Below are positions 1 to 8,450 of a stretch of 64,000 bases of DNA, in pieces. Position 1 is the stretch's first letter; every line of letters begins with the position of its first letter. The DNA is from Candidatus Saccharimonadota bacterium. GTDB taxonomy: Bacteria > Patescibacteriota > Saccharimonadia > Saccharimonadales > Saccharimonadaceae. A model generated the notes under the pieces. It made no database searches. It was not told the DNA's origin and saw nothing but the letters and a program-made list of their open reading frames with translations. The stretch covers positions 22,110 to 86,109 of the forward strand of contig WRLC01000004.1 in the NCBI GenBank assembly GCA_009777795.1, in the 5' to 3' direction. The position numbers and the translations under genes are program-made.

Positions 1-388
1 CCGATTTTGTCAAGGCTGGTATGTATGACTGCGTGGCAGCTGAAGCAAGTGTTGCCTGACCTCGTCGTGAATTAAAGAAAGCAACAAGATATTGCGGCAA
101 TATCCGCTCGTCACGCACTTTCAAGATAAAGATCGAGGCCGGTAATACATATTCACCCGGATGAGTCATAATTGCAGCCCGGAATTTGCCCCGGTTAGAC
201 AAGAGTATATCACCATCGTTCAAACTGAGAACCGGCGCGTTCAGTGCATAACCACCGATTTTCGTCTCGTCGAAGTTGTCTAAATCGCTGGGTCGTATCA
301 GTTTCATTCCCCCGGCGGCAAGATTAGCCAGACTGCCCCGAAAAGCGTGCCCAGAAGTGACCGAAACTAATTCCTCTAATCTTATCAT
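1..388 (-). CDS. Type I restriction specificity (HsdS)-like protein, partial
   Basis: Truncated by the left window edge: 129 codons from ATG at 388, with no stop inside the window, so it is absent from the ORF track. The N-terminus reads MIRLEELVSVTSGHAFRG. Later come PQYLVAFFNSRRGQ and SYIPAL, which match the layout of one target-recognition half of type I S subunits (start of TRD, helix, 'IPxL' segment). S subunits choose the DNA sequence for a type I methylase/endonuclease; similar half-S proteins also occur alone. The start is supported by a consensus promoter (TTGACA, 17 nt, TATACT) whose -10 ends 6 nt before the ATG, implying a leaderless mRNA. It lies downstream of, and co-directional with, the STAS-like and ATPase genes. 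No hsdM or hsdR is visible, so a working restriction system cannot be claimed. Confidence 0.72.
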   Translation of the reverse strand, partial: MIRLEELVSVTSGHAFRGSLANLAAGGMKLIRPSDLDNFDETKIGGYALNAPVLSLNDGDILLSNRGKFRAAIMTHPGEYVLPASIFILKVRDERILPQYLVAFFNSRRGQATLASAATQSYIPALTKS

Positions 389-423
389 ATCCACAGTATA
401 TCACATGGAATCGGACCTGTCAA
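389..423 (-). promoter_or_regulatory. Promoter of the HsdS-like gene
   Basis: On the minus strand, TTGACA (423-418), a 17-nt spacer and TATACT (400-395) sit exactly 6 nt upstream of the ATG at 388. Transcription should start at or next to the start codon, with no ribosome-binding site. Confidence 0.7.
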
Positions 424-469
424 TATGAAATCACATATTGCATAAAAATCTATTTATCATCCTGAGTTG

Positions 470-769
470 CTATATCGCCAAGCTTTCTTGCATATATCGA
501 TAAACGACCGATATGATACTCTGCACATTGTCGTTTGTATTCTTATAGTATAGTCTCTCAAGAGCATCGTTGCGCAACAGCCTAATCGGTTCACTAACTA
601 GCGCATGTATAAAAGACTGAGTCGCACCCTCGACTCCCTCAAAATCCAAAATCACTTCGTTTCCCTCTGACAGGGATGGTAAAATGATCTCTTCGCGTAG
701 CTTTTTAGCTACCTCTTTATTCTCTGCAAAATCACCTATAAGTTGATGCATTTTAATCATATTTTTCAT
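470..769 (-). CDS. STAS-like (DUF4325-type) small protein
   Basis: 99 aa. The core VILDFEGVEGATQSFIHALVS fits the STAS-like DUF4325 family, which is related to anti-anti-sigma domains. Such proteins usually act as partners of a GHKL ATPase in a phosphorylation-controlled switch. The start overlaps the stop of the upstream ATPase gene by four bases (ATGA type), so the two are almost certainly translationally coupled and probably interact. No sigma factor is encoded nearby, so the output of the switch is unknown. The family call comes from the motif and the gene pairing. The function is inferred. Confidence 0.75.
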   Translation of the reverse strand: MKNMIKMHQLIGDFAENKEVAKKLREEIILPSLSEGNEVILDFEGVEGATQSFIHALVSEPIRLLRNDALERLYYKNTNDNVQSIISVVYRYMQESLAI

Positions 770-1734
770 ATAAATTTTGGCCCCTTAAATTTAGCACGTT
801 TTCTCTCCTTTATGGCGTCATCGTAAACTTGGCTTATGATATTTAGCAGAGCTGTAAGTTCTGGCGTTTCGTCAAGTGAAATATCGACAGCAACCAAAGT
901 CCCTTCAAACGCTGGCGCATCGTTTGTAGCTGTATGCCTATCCCTAAACGGGTCGGCATACAATGTTGGCGTGCCTTTTATGTCGCTCCGATGCTTTAAT
1001 AGCGTGTATTCAGCGCTGCCACTATAAATTGCAAAATAACTGCGAGTAATTTTTGCCATAGACTTCGTAAAAAAGAGTCCAGCTCCGCCATTTTCTATTG
1101 ATCCGCCCTCGTTCCTTGTAGTACCAGTTATGCCTGGGGTTAACGCTAGTCTAATTGCATCTAGGTCCGTTTTGGGTTGCCAATTTTCGCGCATACTCTT
1201 CCAGATCCCTATTCCTGTATCACAGATGCCAATACTTATGCGGTTAGTCTTTTTGTAATACTGCGCTGCCACAATAGCACCATAAGGTGACAAGGAATGC
1301 TCTAGTACGTTCCGCACCAATTCGCTGAAAATATATTTCACCACTATCGCATTTTGCTCTGACAAATGCAGCAAGGGGACCATTTCTGGTATAAAGCATG
1401 ATTGGTCGTCGGCGGTTTTTATCTCAGAAAGCGGCACGAAGCGACCCGCCGGTTCTTTCTCGCTATAAGCAAAAGTTGACGGAGTTTTTGTGAATTTGTA
1501 CAGCCCCATACGATCGAGATATCGACCTGTATCAGGTATATCCCCTAATATTGCCGCATTCTGCTTGCCTACTTTTACCGCCAGAGCCGCAGCAAGCACC
1601 AAATGAGCTGGATGAACTGTAATCCATTTATCATGAGTCGTAATTTCAAGTTTTGATGGATCGGAAAAGTCTAATGATCGTACAAACGCTTGAAAATTGC
1701 GTAAATTACCCTGATTTGAAAAATGTATCTTCAT
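766..1734 (-). CDS. GHKL-type ATP-binding protein (histidine kinase/HSP90-like ATPase fold)
   Basis: 322 aa, soluble. Bergerat-fold landmarks are visible: N-box FSELVRNVLEHS (about 136-147), G1 box DTGIGI (about 172-177) and G2 box GGAGLFF (about 216-222). There is no dimerisation/phosphoacceptor His box, receiver or membrane segment, so it resembles anti-sigma-type serine kinases more than a classical sensor kinase. It is coupled to the STAS-like gene by a four-base overlap. The promoter TTGACA-17-TACAAT ends 8 nt before the ATG, so the transcript would be nearly leaderless, and repeated operator-like boxes overlap this promoter. The stretch is AT-richer than the housekeeping genes, which is compatible with accessory DNA. 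Its substrate is unknown. Confidence 0.8.
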   Translation of the reverse strand: MKIHFSNQGNLRNFQAFVRSLDFSDPSKLEITTHDKWITVHPAHLVLAAALAVKVGKQNAAILGDIPDTGRYLDRMGLYKFTKTPSTFAYSEKEPAGRFVPLSEIKTADDQSCFIPEMVPLLHLSEQNAIVVKYIFSELVRNVLEHSLSPYGAIVAAQYYKKTNRISIGICDTGIGIWKSMRENWQPKTDLDAIRLALTPGITGTTRNEGGSIENGGAGLFFTKSMAKITRSYFAIYSGSAEYTLLKHRSDIKGTPTLYADPFRDRHTATNDAPAFEGTLVAVDISLDETPELTALLNIISQVYDDAIKERKRAKFKGPKFI

Positions 1735-1834
1735 TACCCATAATTGTACCAGTCAGATACAGTTTTGTCAATATGTATCAGACAGGTATAATATCACCCG
1801 TAGAATACGAATAATAATATATGTACCAGACGGG
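1735..1834 (-). promoter_or_regulatory. Promoter with three operator-like boxes
   Basis: Minus-strand -35 TTGACA (1771-1766) and -10 TACAAT (1748-1743), spacer 17. Read on the plus strand, similar boxes occur at 1819-1834 (ATATGTACCAGACGGG), 1771-1786 (ATATGTATCAGACAGG) and 1743-1756 (ATTGTACCAGTCAG). One abuts the -35 and one covers the spacer and -10. This placement suits a repressor. No candidate regulator gene is in the window. Confidence 0.6.
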
Positions 1835-1904
1835 TCAAATAGGCCTTTTCAACCATAACCACTTTCCACCAGCCAGAAATATGATATAATACCAGAGTAA
1901 ACAC

Positions 1905-1981
1905 GGGTCAGTAGCTCAGCCGGTTAGAGCACCTGCCTCTTAAGCAGGGTGTCGTGGGTTCGAGTCCCACCTGACTCACCA
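1905..1981 (+). tRNA. tRNA-Lys (CTT)
   Basis: Full cloverleaf: the acceptor stem GGGTCAG pairs with CTGACTC, the anticodon loop is CTCTTAA (anticodon CTT), the T-arm contains GGTTCGAGTCC, and the CCA end is encoded. A TATAAT-like -10 lies about 16 nt upstream. Confidence 0.95.
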
Positions 1982-2006
1982 TATAATTACAACAATAGCC
2001 ATCATT

Positions 2007-2840
2007 ATGGAAGCTATAGAAATAATAATATCTTTGAGTGGTGTATTGCTCGCAACCTTAATTTTCTTTATCATACGCAACACCGTACTCATTTCCAGCA
2101 TCAAGCAAAACAGCACCCTATTTGCAGCACTCCAGAATCTCAACGCCGAGTATGCGCCACTTTTTCTCAAACTAGACAAAACCATCAAGATTCCCTTCCC
2201 TTGCACTAAACCAAAGACTTTTCACAACAATAACAATAAGAACTCCATCTTTGACTACACGTGTGGCTTTTTCATCAACAACAAAGCCGCCCAGCGTACC
2301 CTCTACAGCCGTCAGAGCAACAAGGCCAACCTCAGCACCTACTTGACCCGATACAACAAAATCGAAGCAGCCCTCGGCGGTAAAAGCTACGCAAAAGTAA
2401 AGCCGAAATCCTTACTCACCTCAGAGCTACAATACAAGAGAGCCGAACAGAAGTTTTGCCGCCGCAAACAGCTCAAGCCAGACCTAAAGCTAAACATCGC
2501 CGTTCGCCTCAGCTACTCATCCCCCGCCGGCCGAAGACAATACGTCTCCACTTACAAAATGTCTGGCCCCACCATTGACAACATCCTCGCACAAATAGAG
2601 GGCAAAAGACGCTACGAATTACACAAAAAGCACCAAAGAGCCTTGATAACAAAAGCCGTTCGATTCGAAATCCTAAAAAGAGACGGCTATGTCTGCCAAA
2701 TCTGCGGAGCCAGTAGGGCAGAGGGCGCTAGGCTCGAGGTCGACCACAAGCTCGCCGTAGCAAACTGGGGTACAAACACAAACAACCTCTGGACCCTCTG
2801 CCACGACTGCAACAACGGCAAAGGCTCTAAAGAACTTTAA
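2007..2840 (+). CDS. Membrane-anchored HNH endonuclease-like protein
   Basis: 277 aa. One N-terminal transmembrane helix (about 3-25) is followed by a basic middle region. The C-terminal HNH module has two zinc-binding cysteine pairs, CQIC (about 230) and CHDC (about 265), around the catalytic VDHKLAVANWG. The family cleaves nucleic acid using a metal bound near the histidines. The single anchor suggests the nuclease is tethered to the membrane; which side it faces is not clear. It starts 25 nt after tRNA-Lys and has no strong Shine-Dalgarno. No partner methylase or immunity gene is adjacent, so restriction, DNA-uptake processing or a mobile-element role cannot be told apart. Confidence 0.8.
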   Translation: MEAIEIIISLSGVLLATLIFFIIRNTVLISSIKQNSTLFAALQNLNAEYAPLFLKLDKTIKIPFPCTKPKTFHNNNNKNSIFDYTCGFFINNKAAQRTLYSRQSNKANLSTYLTRYNKIEAALGGKSYAKVKPKSLLTSELQYKRAEQKFCRRKQLKPDLKLNIAVRLSYSSPAGRRQYVSTYKMSGPTIDNILAQIEGKRRYELHKKHQRALITKAVRFEILKRDGYVCQICGASRAEGARLEVDHKLAVANWGTNTNNLWTLCHDCNNGKGSKEL

Positions 2841-2924
2841 TCCCCTCCCATATTCTTGGCCGCCCCAGTGGACGGATCACCACCTTTATGATATACTAAA
2901 AGCAACAACTTTTAAGGAGAAAAC

Positions 2925-3482
2925 ATGATAGTACTATGGATTTTATTAGGCATTGTCGTCCTCGGCGCCCTCTTCATTTGGGCCACCTACAACGGCCTCG
3001 TCCGCCTCAACGAACGCGTCAACGAAGCCTGGTCCGACATCACCGTCCAGCTCAAATACCGCGCCGACCTCATCCCTAACGTCGTCGAAAGCGTCAAAGG
3101 CTACGCCAAACACGAGCGCGAAGCCTTCGAAAGCGTCACCAAAGCCCGCACCAGCATCATGAGCGCCAAAACCGTCAAAGAATCCGCCGCCGCCGAAGGC
3201 GCCCTCGAGCAAGGCCTCGGCCGCATCTTCGCCATTGCCGAAGCCTACCCCGAGCTCAAAGCCAACACCAACTTCATCAAGCTCCAAGACCAACTCCAAG
3301 ACACCGAGGACAAACTCCAAGCCGCCCGCCGCTTCTACAACAACGGCGCCAAAGACTTAAACACCAAAATCAAAACCTTCCCCACCAACGTCTTCGCCCG
3401 CAAACTCGGCTTCGCCGTCCGCGACTACTTCGAGGTCAAAGACCGCGCCAAAATCGAAGACGCCCCAGAGGTCAAATTCTAA
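2925..3482 (+). CDS. LemA family membrane protein
   Basis: 185 aa. An N-terminal transmembrane helix (about 1-21) precedes a helical coiled region, with the family hallmark NEAWSDITVQLKYRADLIPN followed by VVESVKGYAKHE. LemA proteins are small membrane proteins of poorly defined function, often encoded beside the HtpX protease, as here (3 nt gap). A good Shine-Dalgarno (AAGGAG) sits 6 nt upstream. The pair likely forms one operon for membrane-protein quality control, which is inferred from family context. Confidence 0.93.
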   Translation: MIVLWILLGIVVLGALFIWATYNGLVRLNERVNEAWSDITVQLKYRADLIPNVVESVKGYAKHEREAFESVTKARTSIMSAKTVKESAAAEGALEQGLGRIFAIAEAYPELKANTNFIKLQDQLQDTEDKLQAARRFYNNGAKDLNTKIKTFPTNVFARKLGFAVRDYFEVKDRAKIEDAPEVKF

Positions 3483-3485
3483 TCA

Positions 3486-4346
3486 ATGTATAAAGAAATC
3501 GCCCGCAACAAACGCCGCACCATCGCCCTCATGTTTGTTTTCGTCCTCTTCATCGGCCTAATCGGCGCCGCCTTCTCTGCCATCTATGACGACTACTGGA
3601 TTCTCATTTGGGTCCTCACTCTCACCCTCGTCTACACTCTTTTCCAATACTTCATGAGCGGCAAAATCGCCGTCGCCATGTCCGGCGCCAAAGAAATCCA
3701 AAAAAAGGACCACCCTCGCCTCTATAATATCGTCGAAAACCTCGCCATCCAAGAAGGCATGCCGATGCCCAAAGTCTACCTCATCCAAGATCCCAGCCCC
3801 AACGCCTTCGCCGCCGGCCGCGACCCCAAACATGCCGTCGTCGCCGCCACCACTGGCCTACTCGACCTCATGGACGACCGCGAAGTCCAAGCCGTCATGG
3901 CCCACGAAATCGCTCACGTCAAAAACTACGACATCCGCCTTGCAACCATCGTTTTCGGCCTCGTTTCCGCCATCGCCATCCTCTCTGAAATCGGCTGGCG
4001 CGTCGCCCTCATCGGCGGCAACCGCAACCGCAACAGCGGCGCTTTCGGCGCTGTAGCCCTACTCCTTGCTGCCATTCTCGCCCCTCTCATCGCCACCATC
4101 GTCCAGCTCGCCGTCTCCCGCCAGCGCGAGTACCTCGCCGACTCCACCTCCGCTCTCATCACCAGAAACCCCGACGCCATGATTTCTGCCCTCCAGAAAC
4201 TCGGCGCCGCTCCCAAAGATAAAAAACCCAAAAATGCCGCCCTCCAAGCCCTCTACATCAGCGACAACGCCAAGGGCTTCTTCTCCACTCACCCACCCAT
4301 CGCCAAGCGCGTCGCCCGCCTCCAAGCCTCCAAATCCAAGTTCTGA
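3486..4346 (+). CDS. htpX: HtpX-type M48 zinc metalloprotease
   Basis: 286 aa, typical HtpX length. Two N-terminal transmembrane segments (about 13-33 and 38-56) precede the catalytic motif HEIAH (140-144). The third zinc ligand is the glutamate in SRQREYLADS (about 215). Two further hydrophobic segments lie around 155-175 and 187-210. HtpX degrades misfolded membrane proteins, with its active site on the cytoplasmic side. It sits 3 nt behind lemA and is probably co-transcribed and translated by coupling. The start is fixed by the short gap and the conserved N-terminus. Confidence 0.95.
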   Translation: MYKEIARNKRRTIALMFVFVLFIGLIGAAFSAIYDDYWILIWVLTLTLVYTLFQYFMSGKIAVAMSGAKEIQKKDHPRLYNIVENLAIQEGMPMPKVYLIQDPSPNAFAAGRDPKHAVVAATTGLLDLMDDREVQAVMAHEIAHVKNYDIRLATIVFGLVSAIAILSEIGWRVALIGGNRNRNSGAFGAVALLLAAILAPLIATIVQLAVSRQREYLADSTSALITRNPDAMISALQKLGAAPKDKKPKNAALQALYISDNAKGFFSTHPPIAKRVARLQASKSKF

Positions 4347-4362
4347 TCCTCCCGACCCCTTA

Positions 4363-4391
4363 TTGACTGCGGTCGTCCGGTGTGGTATAAC
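4363..4391 (+). promoter_or_regulatory. Promoter of the secreted SLH-like gene
   Basis: TTGACT (4363-4368), a 17-nt spacer and TATAAC (4386-4391). It lies directly after htpX and about 105 nt upstream of the next start codon, leaving a leader of about 100 nt that ends in a strong Shine-Dalgarno. Confidence 0.6.
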
Positions 4392-4496
4392 GAAACTAAC
4401 CAGTGTGGTTCTATCTGGCCCTACCTCTGGCACCTACCCCATCGGGAAAACGGGCAGCGGAACTTTACAGGAAACTATTTTAAGGAGGATGATTTA

Positions 4497-5501
4497 ATGA
4501 AGAATCATCGCAAACGGCTTTTTTCTGTTTTACTTGCACTTGTTTTAACCCTCGCACTCGCAACACCAGCTTTCGCGGCCACCCTTGACGGCAACCGCTC
4601 TTTCTCCACGCGCGAGCTCGAAATCACCATTGACGCCGCCCGCCCGCTCCATTACTGGACCGCCAACGAAACCCGCGGCACCCGTTTCACCCCGTACGTC
4701 GACGTCCGCGACGTCGCCCAAAGCCTAGGTGGCTACCACGTCGAGTTTGCCACCGGCGGTCAATGGTATCTGGACCCCGCCCAAAACGAATGGGTATGGC
4801 TCTATCACGACACCTACGTCATCTACCCCTCCAGTTCGAGCCGGTCTACCACCAGCAACATCCGCAGCGACACCAAAGGTCTCGACCTAACTTGGCGCAC
4901 AATCTGCATTTGGCAACCTTATGAAACTACGTCAATCTGGCGTAGTGTCTATGAGGTTCAGAGCACCCGTTGGGGCGGCGGCTTCCTCTTCTCGATTTAC
5001 GACATCCCACTCCTCTTCCCCACAATCGAGACCGTCGAGCTCGCCCAGAACTCCGCCCACCGCTTCCGCCTTAGCACCAAACCCATCGCGCCACCGTTCG
5101 ACCCCTATCAAGAGCGCCCCAATGACGCCAAGGCCACCGGTGTTGACCTCGTCCAGTCCCTCTACCGCAAAGTCCATGCCACCAATGTCAGCGCTAACAC
5201 AGCCATTCAGTGGGCTTTCAACCTCGGCCTCTTCAACCGCAATTACCGCGACAACTTTCTTGACAGAACCATCAGCCAAGCGGCCACTTATACCATTCTG
5301 GCCGCCTACTTTAGCGACGACACTAACTGGGACTTCCCCTGCGTCATCCCGCTCGAATCACGCCTCCTCTGGGCCACCTCTGGCATCAATCGCGCTTGGC
5401 ATAACAACTGGTTCTACTACGACTACGACTTTGACGCCGGCCTCTCCCACTTCGACCTCGACCGACTGATTGACCGAGCCTTCGTCCAAGAAAAGCGCTA
5501 A
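4497..5501 (+). CDS. Secreted protein of unknown function with SLH-like segment
   Basis: 334 aa from the ATG at 4497, chosen over the longer ORF at 4380 because TAAGGAGG lies just upstream and a signal peptide (basic start, hydrophobic core, AFAA cleavage region near residue 28) begins here. The mature part is rich in aromatic residues and has no family I recognise with certainty. Around residues 215-275 the pattern VSANTAIQWAFNLGLFN followed by ISQAATYTILAAYF resembles an S-layer-homology repeat, so cell-surface attachment is possible. It has its own promoter and ends at a hairpin terminator shared with convergent valS. Confidence 0.8.
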   Translation: MKNHRKRLFSVLLALVLTLALATPAFAATLDGNRSFSTRELEITIDAARPLHYWTANETRGTRFTPYVDVRDVAQSLGGYHVEFATGGQWYLDPAQNEWVWLYHDTYVIYPSSSSRSTTSNIRSDTKGLDLTWRTICIWQPYETTSIWRSVYEVQSTRWGGGFLFSIYDIPLLFPTIETVELAQNSAHRFRLSTKPIAPPFDPYQERPNDAKATGVDLVQSLYRKVHATNVSANTAIQWAFNLGLFNRNYRDNFLDRTISQAATYTILAAYFSDDTNWDFPCVIPLESRLLWATSGINRAWHNNWFYYDYDFDAGLSHFDLDRLIDRAFVQEKR

Positions 5502-5517
5502 GCCCAATAGTTTACCC

Positions 5518-5547
5518 GAGAACCAGCCCCAGTAGGCTGGTTTTCTC
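5518..5547 (+). terminator. Hairpin terminator between convergent genes
   Basis: GAGAACCAGCC, a short loop, then GGCTGGTTTTCTC form a stem of about 11 bp with one bulge, between the stop of the secreted protein and the stop of valS. It can serve both strands. Confidence 0.7.
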
Positions 5548-5553
5548 CTGTTT

Positions 5554-8367
5554 CTACTCCCCTAGTTCCCTTAGCAGCCGCCCCAAGAGCTTTTGTTTTG
5601 CGCCCAAAACCGCCCGGCTCTCTTCCACCAACTCAGCCGGCGCCTTCGCCACATAGGCCTCATTCGCCAAACGCTTCTCAAGCTGCGCGATTTCCTCTCG
5701 TACATCCTCCACTCGCGCCCGCAAATTCGCCCCGTACTTCTCAACTTCCTTCTCGCTTATATCCAGCCACGCCTTCCGACCCGAGTTCGCCAAACGCAGA
5801 CCAATATGCTCCTTCTCTGCCAGCTGCTCCTCTTCCTTCTCCGAAAGCGGCCGCACCTCTTCCAGCTTCGCCAGACCCCGAATCAACTCCGCGTTTTCCT
5901 TTATCAACGGATCATCCCCGTAAATCAACCTGTCTTTCTGTTTATGCTCTGGGATATTCGCCTCCACAAACCGGATTTCCTCCACCAATTTGATAACCTG
6001 CTCAAACTCTTCTACCTTCTTTATGTCATATATAGCATAATCGCCCCATTTTTCGTCGGCCAACAGATCATCTGTCCAAGACAACGACTGCCAAATCGCC
6101 TCTGTCGCAAACGGCGCAAACGGGTGCAACAACTTCAAACAAAACTCCAACACATAGGCCAACATCTGCGGATTTTGTACCGTCTTTTCCGCCTCAATAA
6201 ACCAATCCGCCACCTTCGTCCATGTCATCCCGTAAACCACCTCAATCGCCTCCGCAAACCGATACTCGCCCAGCAACCGCTCCACGTCCTCCCGCGCTTG
6301 GTTCAAACAGGACACCACCCAGTGTCCCGCTGGCGTCTTTAGCTCCACCTTGCTCAACGGCGTTTCCTCGTGCTCTCCCTGTAAATCTATATCATCGCGG
6401 TCATTGTTCGCATCCTCGCCCAGCCACTGCTCGCCGTAATCCTCACCCACTGCATGCTGCACAAACCGCGCCATATTCCACAACTTATTACAAAAGTTCC
6501 GCCCCGAGACCACCCCCGAACGCGAAAACGCCTGCGCCTGCCCTGCCGACCGATTCGCAATAATCCCCAGCCGAAACGCATCCGCCCCATATTCCGCAAT
6601 CACCTCCATCGGCGAAATCACATTCCCCTTGCTCTTACTCATCTTTTTGCCATGCTCATCCTGCACCATCCCATGGAAATAAACCTCCCGAAACGGCACC
6701 TCCTCCGTCGCATACAGCCCAAACATAATCATCTTCGCCACCCACGGCCGCAGCAAGTCCGTCCCACACTCCATCACACTATTCGGATAATACTTAGTCA
6801 AGGGTGATAGGTCTACGCCAGAATCACCTGCTGAGGAACTTTCGGAGGGCGGCAGCCCGAGAACGAGACGCGGTTCACCCGTGGCGACGGGATGAACCGA
6901 CGGCGTGTCCGAAGCAGGTGTTTTGGTGTAGACCGGGTAATCCGTCGTGATAAACGGCCACTGCCCCGACGAGAACCAAGTATCAAACGTATCCTCATCC
7001 CGCTTATACTTCTTGCCATCAACCTCAATATACTCCTCTTCCACCCGCGTATCAAAAATCCAATCCTCCGGGTCGTCCACATTACAAAACGCCGGAATCG
7101 GAATCCCCCACGGTATCTGCCGGCTAATATTCCAGTCCCTAAGCTCATTGTAATAGGCTAGGAGCTCGTTTTTCTTGCCAGCTGGGTAAAATACCACCTC
7201 GTTATCCATAAGCGCCTTAGAAGCCCTCTCCGCAAGCGGCCGCACTTTAATAAACCATTGATCCATCAACATCGGCTCAATCACCTCATCACACTTATAG
7301 CAATGCGGCACCCGATTCACATAATCTTCATCCACGCGCACCAACAAATCCATTTCCTTCAGCGCCTTCACCACTTCTTTGCGCGCCTCCAACACCGGCA
7401 TATGCTCAAAACGCCCCGCCGCCGCTGTCATCCGCCCGTCCTTGTCGACCACCTGCACCACTGGCAAATTATGCCGCTCGGCCATCTCCCAGTCATTAAA
7501 ATCATGCGCCGGCGTTATCTTCACCACCCCTGTCCCAAACGTCATATCCACCGCATCGTCCGCAATCACAATCACCTTAAACGGCCCGTTCACCCCCTGC
7601 ACCTCAATCTCTTGCCCAACATACTTCTTATATCGCTCGTCGTCCGGGTGCACCGCCACCGCCGTGTCGCCAAACTTCGTCTCCGGCCGCGTCGTCGCCA
7701 AAACAAACGGCCCATACTTCATATAGTAAAGCGGCGTCTTTTCCTCCCTGTAATTCACTTCAATATCGGCAAAACTCGTATGATGTTTCGTACAGTAGTT
7801 AACCAGCTTCTTGCCCCGATAGATCAACCCATCCGCCCACAACTGCCGAAACGTCTCATAAACCGTCTTCACCACCTTCGGATCCAACGTGAACGTCATC
7901 GCGCTCCAATCGCACGAAATCCCCAGTTGCCGAATCTGAATCTCCATATTATACCGATTTTTCTGCACAAAATCCCACACCTGTTGGTACAGCTCATCCC
8001 GCGTAAAATCAAACCGCGTCTTCCCTATCTCCTCCAGCGCCCGCTCATAGACCACCCACGTCTCAAACCCCGCATGATCCGCCCCCGGCAAATAGGCTAC
8101 ATCCCGCCCCAACAACCGGTAGTGCCGCGCCAAAACATCCTTCAAACTCATCTCAAAACCATGCCCAATATGCAAGTTCCCATTCGCGTTCGGCGGCGGC
8201 ATCACCGTCGACCAAACCTCACGTGGCTGCACCCCCGGCTTACTCTTGTCGCCATCTATCTCCTGCTCATGCGCCCGACCCCCGGCCTTAAAGACCCCAC
8301 TCGCTTCCCACAACGCATAAATCTTCGCCTCTGTCGCCTGCGGCTCGTAAACTTTATCAAATCTCAT
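5554..8367 (-). CDS. valS: Valyl-tRNA synthetase with in-frame palindromic insertion
   Basis: 937 aa class I synthetase that charges tRNA-Val. The HIGH motif is in NLHIGHGFEMSL (about 64-75) and the KMSKS motif in KKMSKSKGNV. A C-terminal helical arm (EKEVEKYGANLRARVED) completes the family layout. Residues about 478-519 (TPSVHPVATGEPRLVLGL and flanks) are not expected in ValRS. They are encoded by a 125-bp palindromic element at 6810-6934 that stays open in this frame and lies between the WFSSGQWPF and YYPNSVMECG segments. The ATG at 8367 follows a minus-strand -10 (TACAAT) by 7 nt, implying a leaderless mRNA. The enzyme is probably active because the flanking motifs are intact. Confidence 0.96.
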   Translation of the reverse strand: MRFDKVYEPQATEAKIYALWEASGVFKAGGRAHEQEIDGDKSKPGVQPREVWSTVMPPPNANGNLHIGHGFEMSLKDVLARHYRLLGRDVAYLPGADHAGFETWVVYERALEEIGKTRFDFTRDELYQQVWDFVQKNRYNMEIQIRQLGISCDWSAMTFTLDPKVVKTVYETFRQLWADGLIYRGKKLVNYCTKHHTSFADIEVNYREEKTPLYYMKYGPFVLATTRPETKFGDTAVAVHPDDERYKKYVGQEIEVQGVNGPFKVIVIADDAVDMTFGTGVVKITPAHDFNDWEMAERHNLPVVQVVDKDGRMTAAAGRFEHMPVLEARKEVVKALKEMDLLVRVDEDYVNRVPHCYKCDEVIEPMLMDQWFIKVRPLAERASKALMDNEVVFYPAGKKNELLAYYNELRDWNISRQIPWGIPIPAFCNVDDPEDWIFDTRVEEEYIEVDGKKYKRDEDTFDTWFSSGQWPFITTDYPVYTKTPASDTPSVHPVATGEPRLVLGLPPSESSSAGDSGVDLSPLTKYYPNSVMECGTDLLRPWVAKMIMFGLYATEEVPFREVYFHGMVQDEHGKKMSKSKGNVISPMEVIAEYGADAFRLGIIANRSAGQAQAFSRSGVVSGRNFCNKLWNMARFVQHAVGEDYGEQWLGEDANNDRDDIDLQGEHEETPLSKVELKTPAGHWVVSCLNQAREDVERLLGEYRFAEAIEVVYGMTWTKVADWFIEAEKTVQNPQMLAYVLEFCLKLLHPFAPFATEAIWQSLSWTDDLLADEKWGDYAIYDIKKVEEFEQVIKLVEEIRFVEANIPEHKQKDRLIYGDDPLIKENAELIRGLAKLEEVRPLSEKEEEQLAEKEHIGLRLANSGRKAWLDISEKEVEKYGANLRARVEDVREEIAQLEKRLANEAYVAKAPAELVEESRAVLGAKQKLLGRLLRELGE
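6810..6934. repeat. Palindromic structured element, copy A (inside valS)
   Basis: The ends GGTCTAC and GTAGACC begin an imperfect inverted repeat of about 28 bp per arm. Inside are two hairpins: GGGC-GGCA-GCCC and GGTTCACCCGT-GGCG-ACGGGATGAACC. Copy B at 9381-9530 has the same architecture with compensatory base changes. The element is translated in frame as part of valS, like the palindromic elements known from Rickettsia coding genes, though no sequence relation to those is claimed. Confidence 0.82.
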
Positions 8368-8450
8368 AGCCCCTATTGTATCACAAAATTAATTTCTCGT
8401 CCACTCTACTCTCACCGCTTGCCACCCCTGTACACAATTTGTTCACTTTT

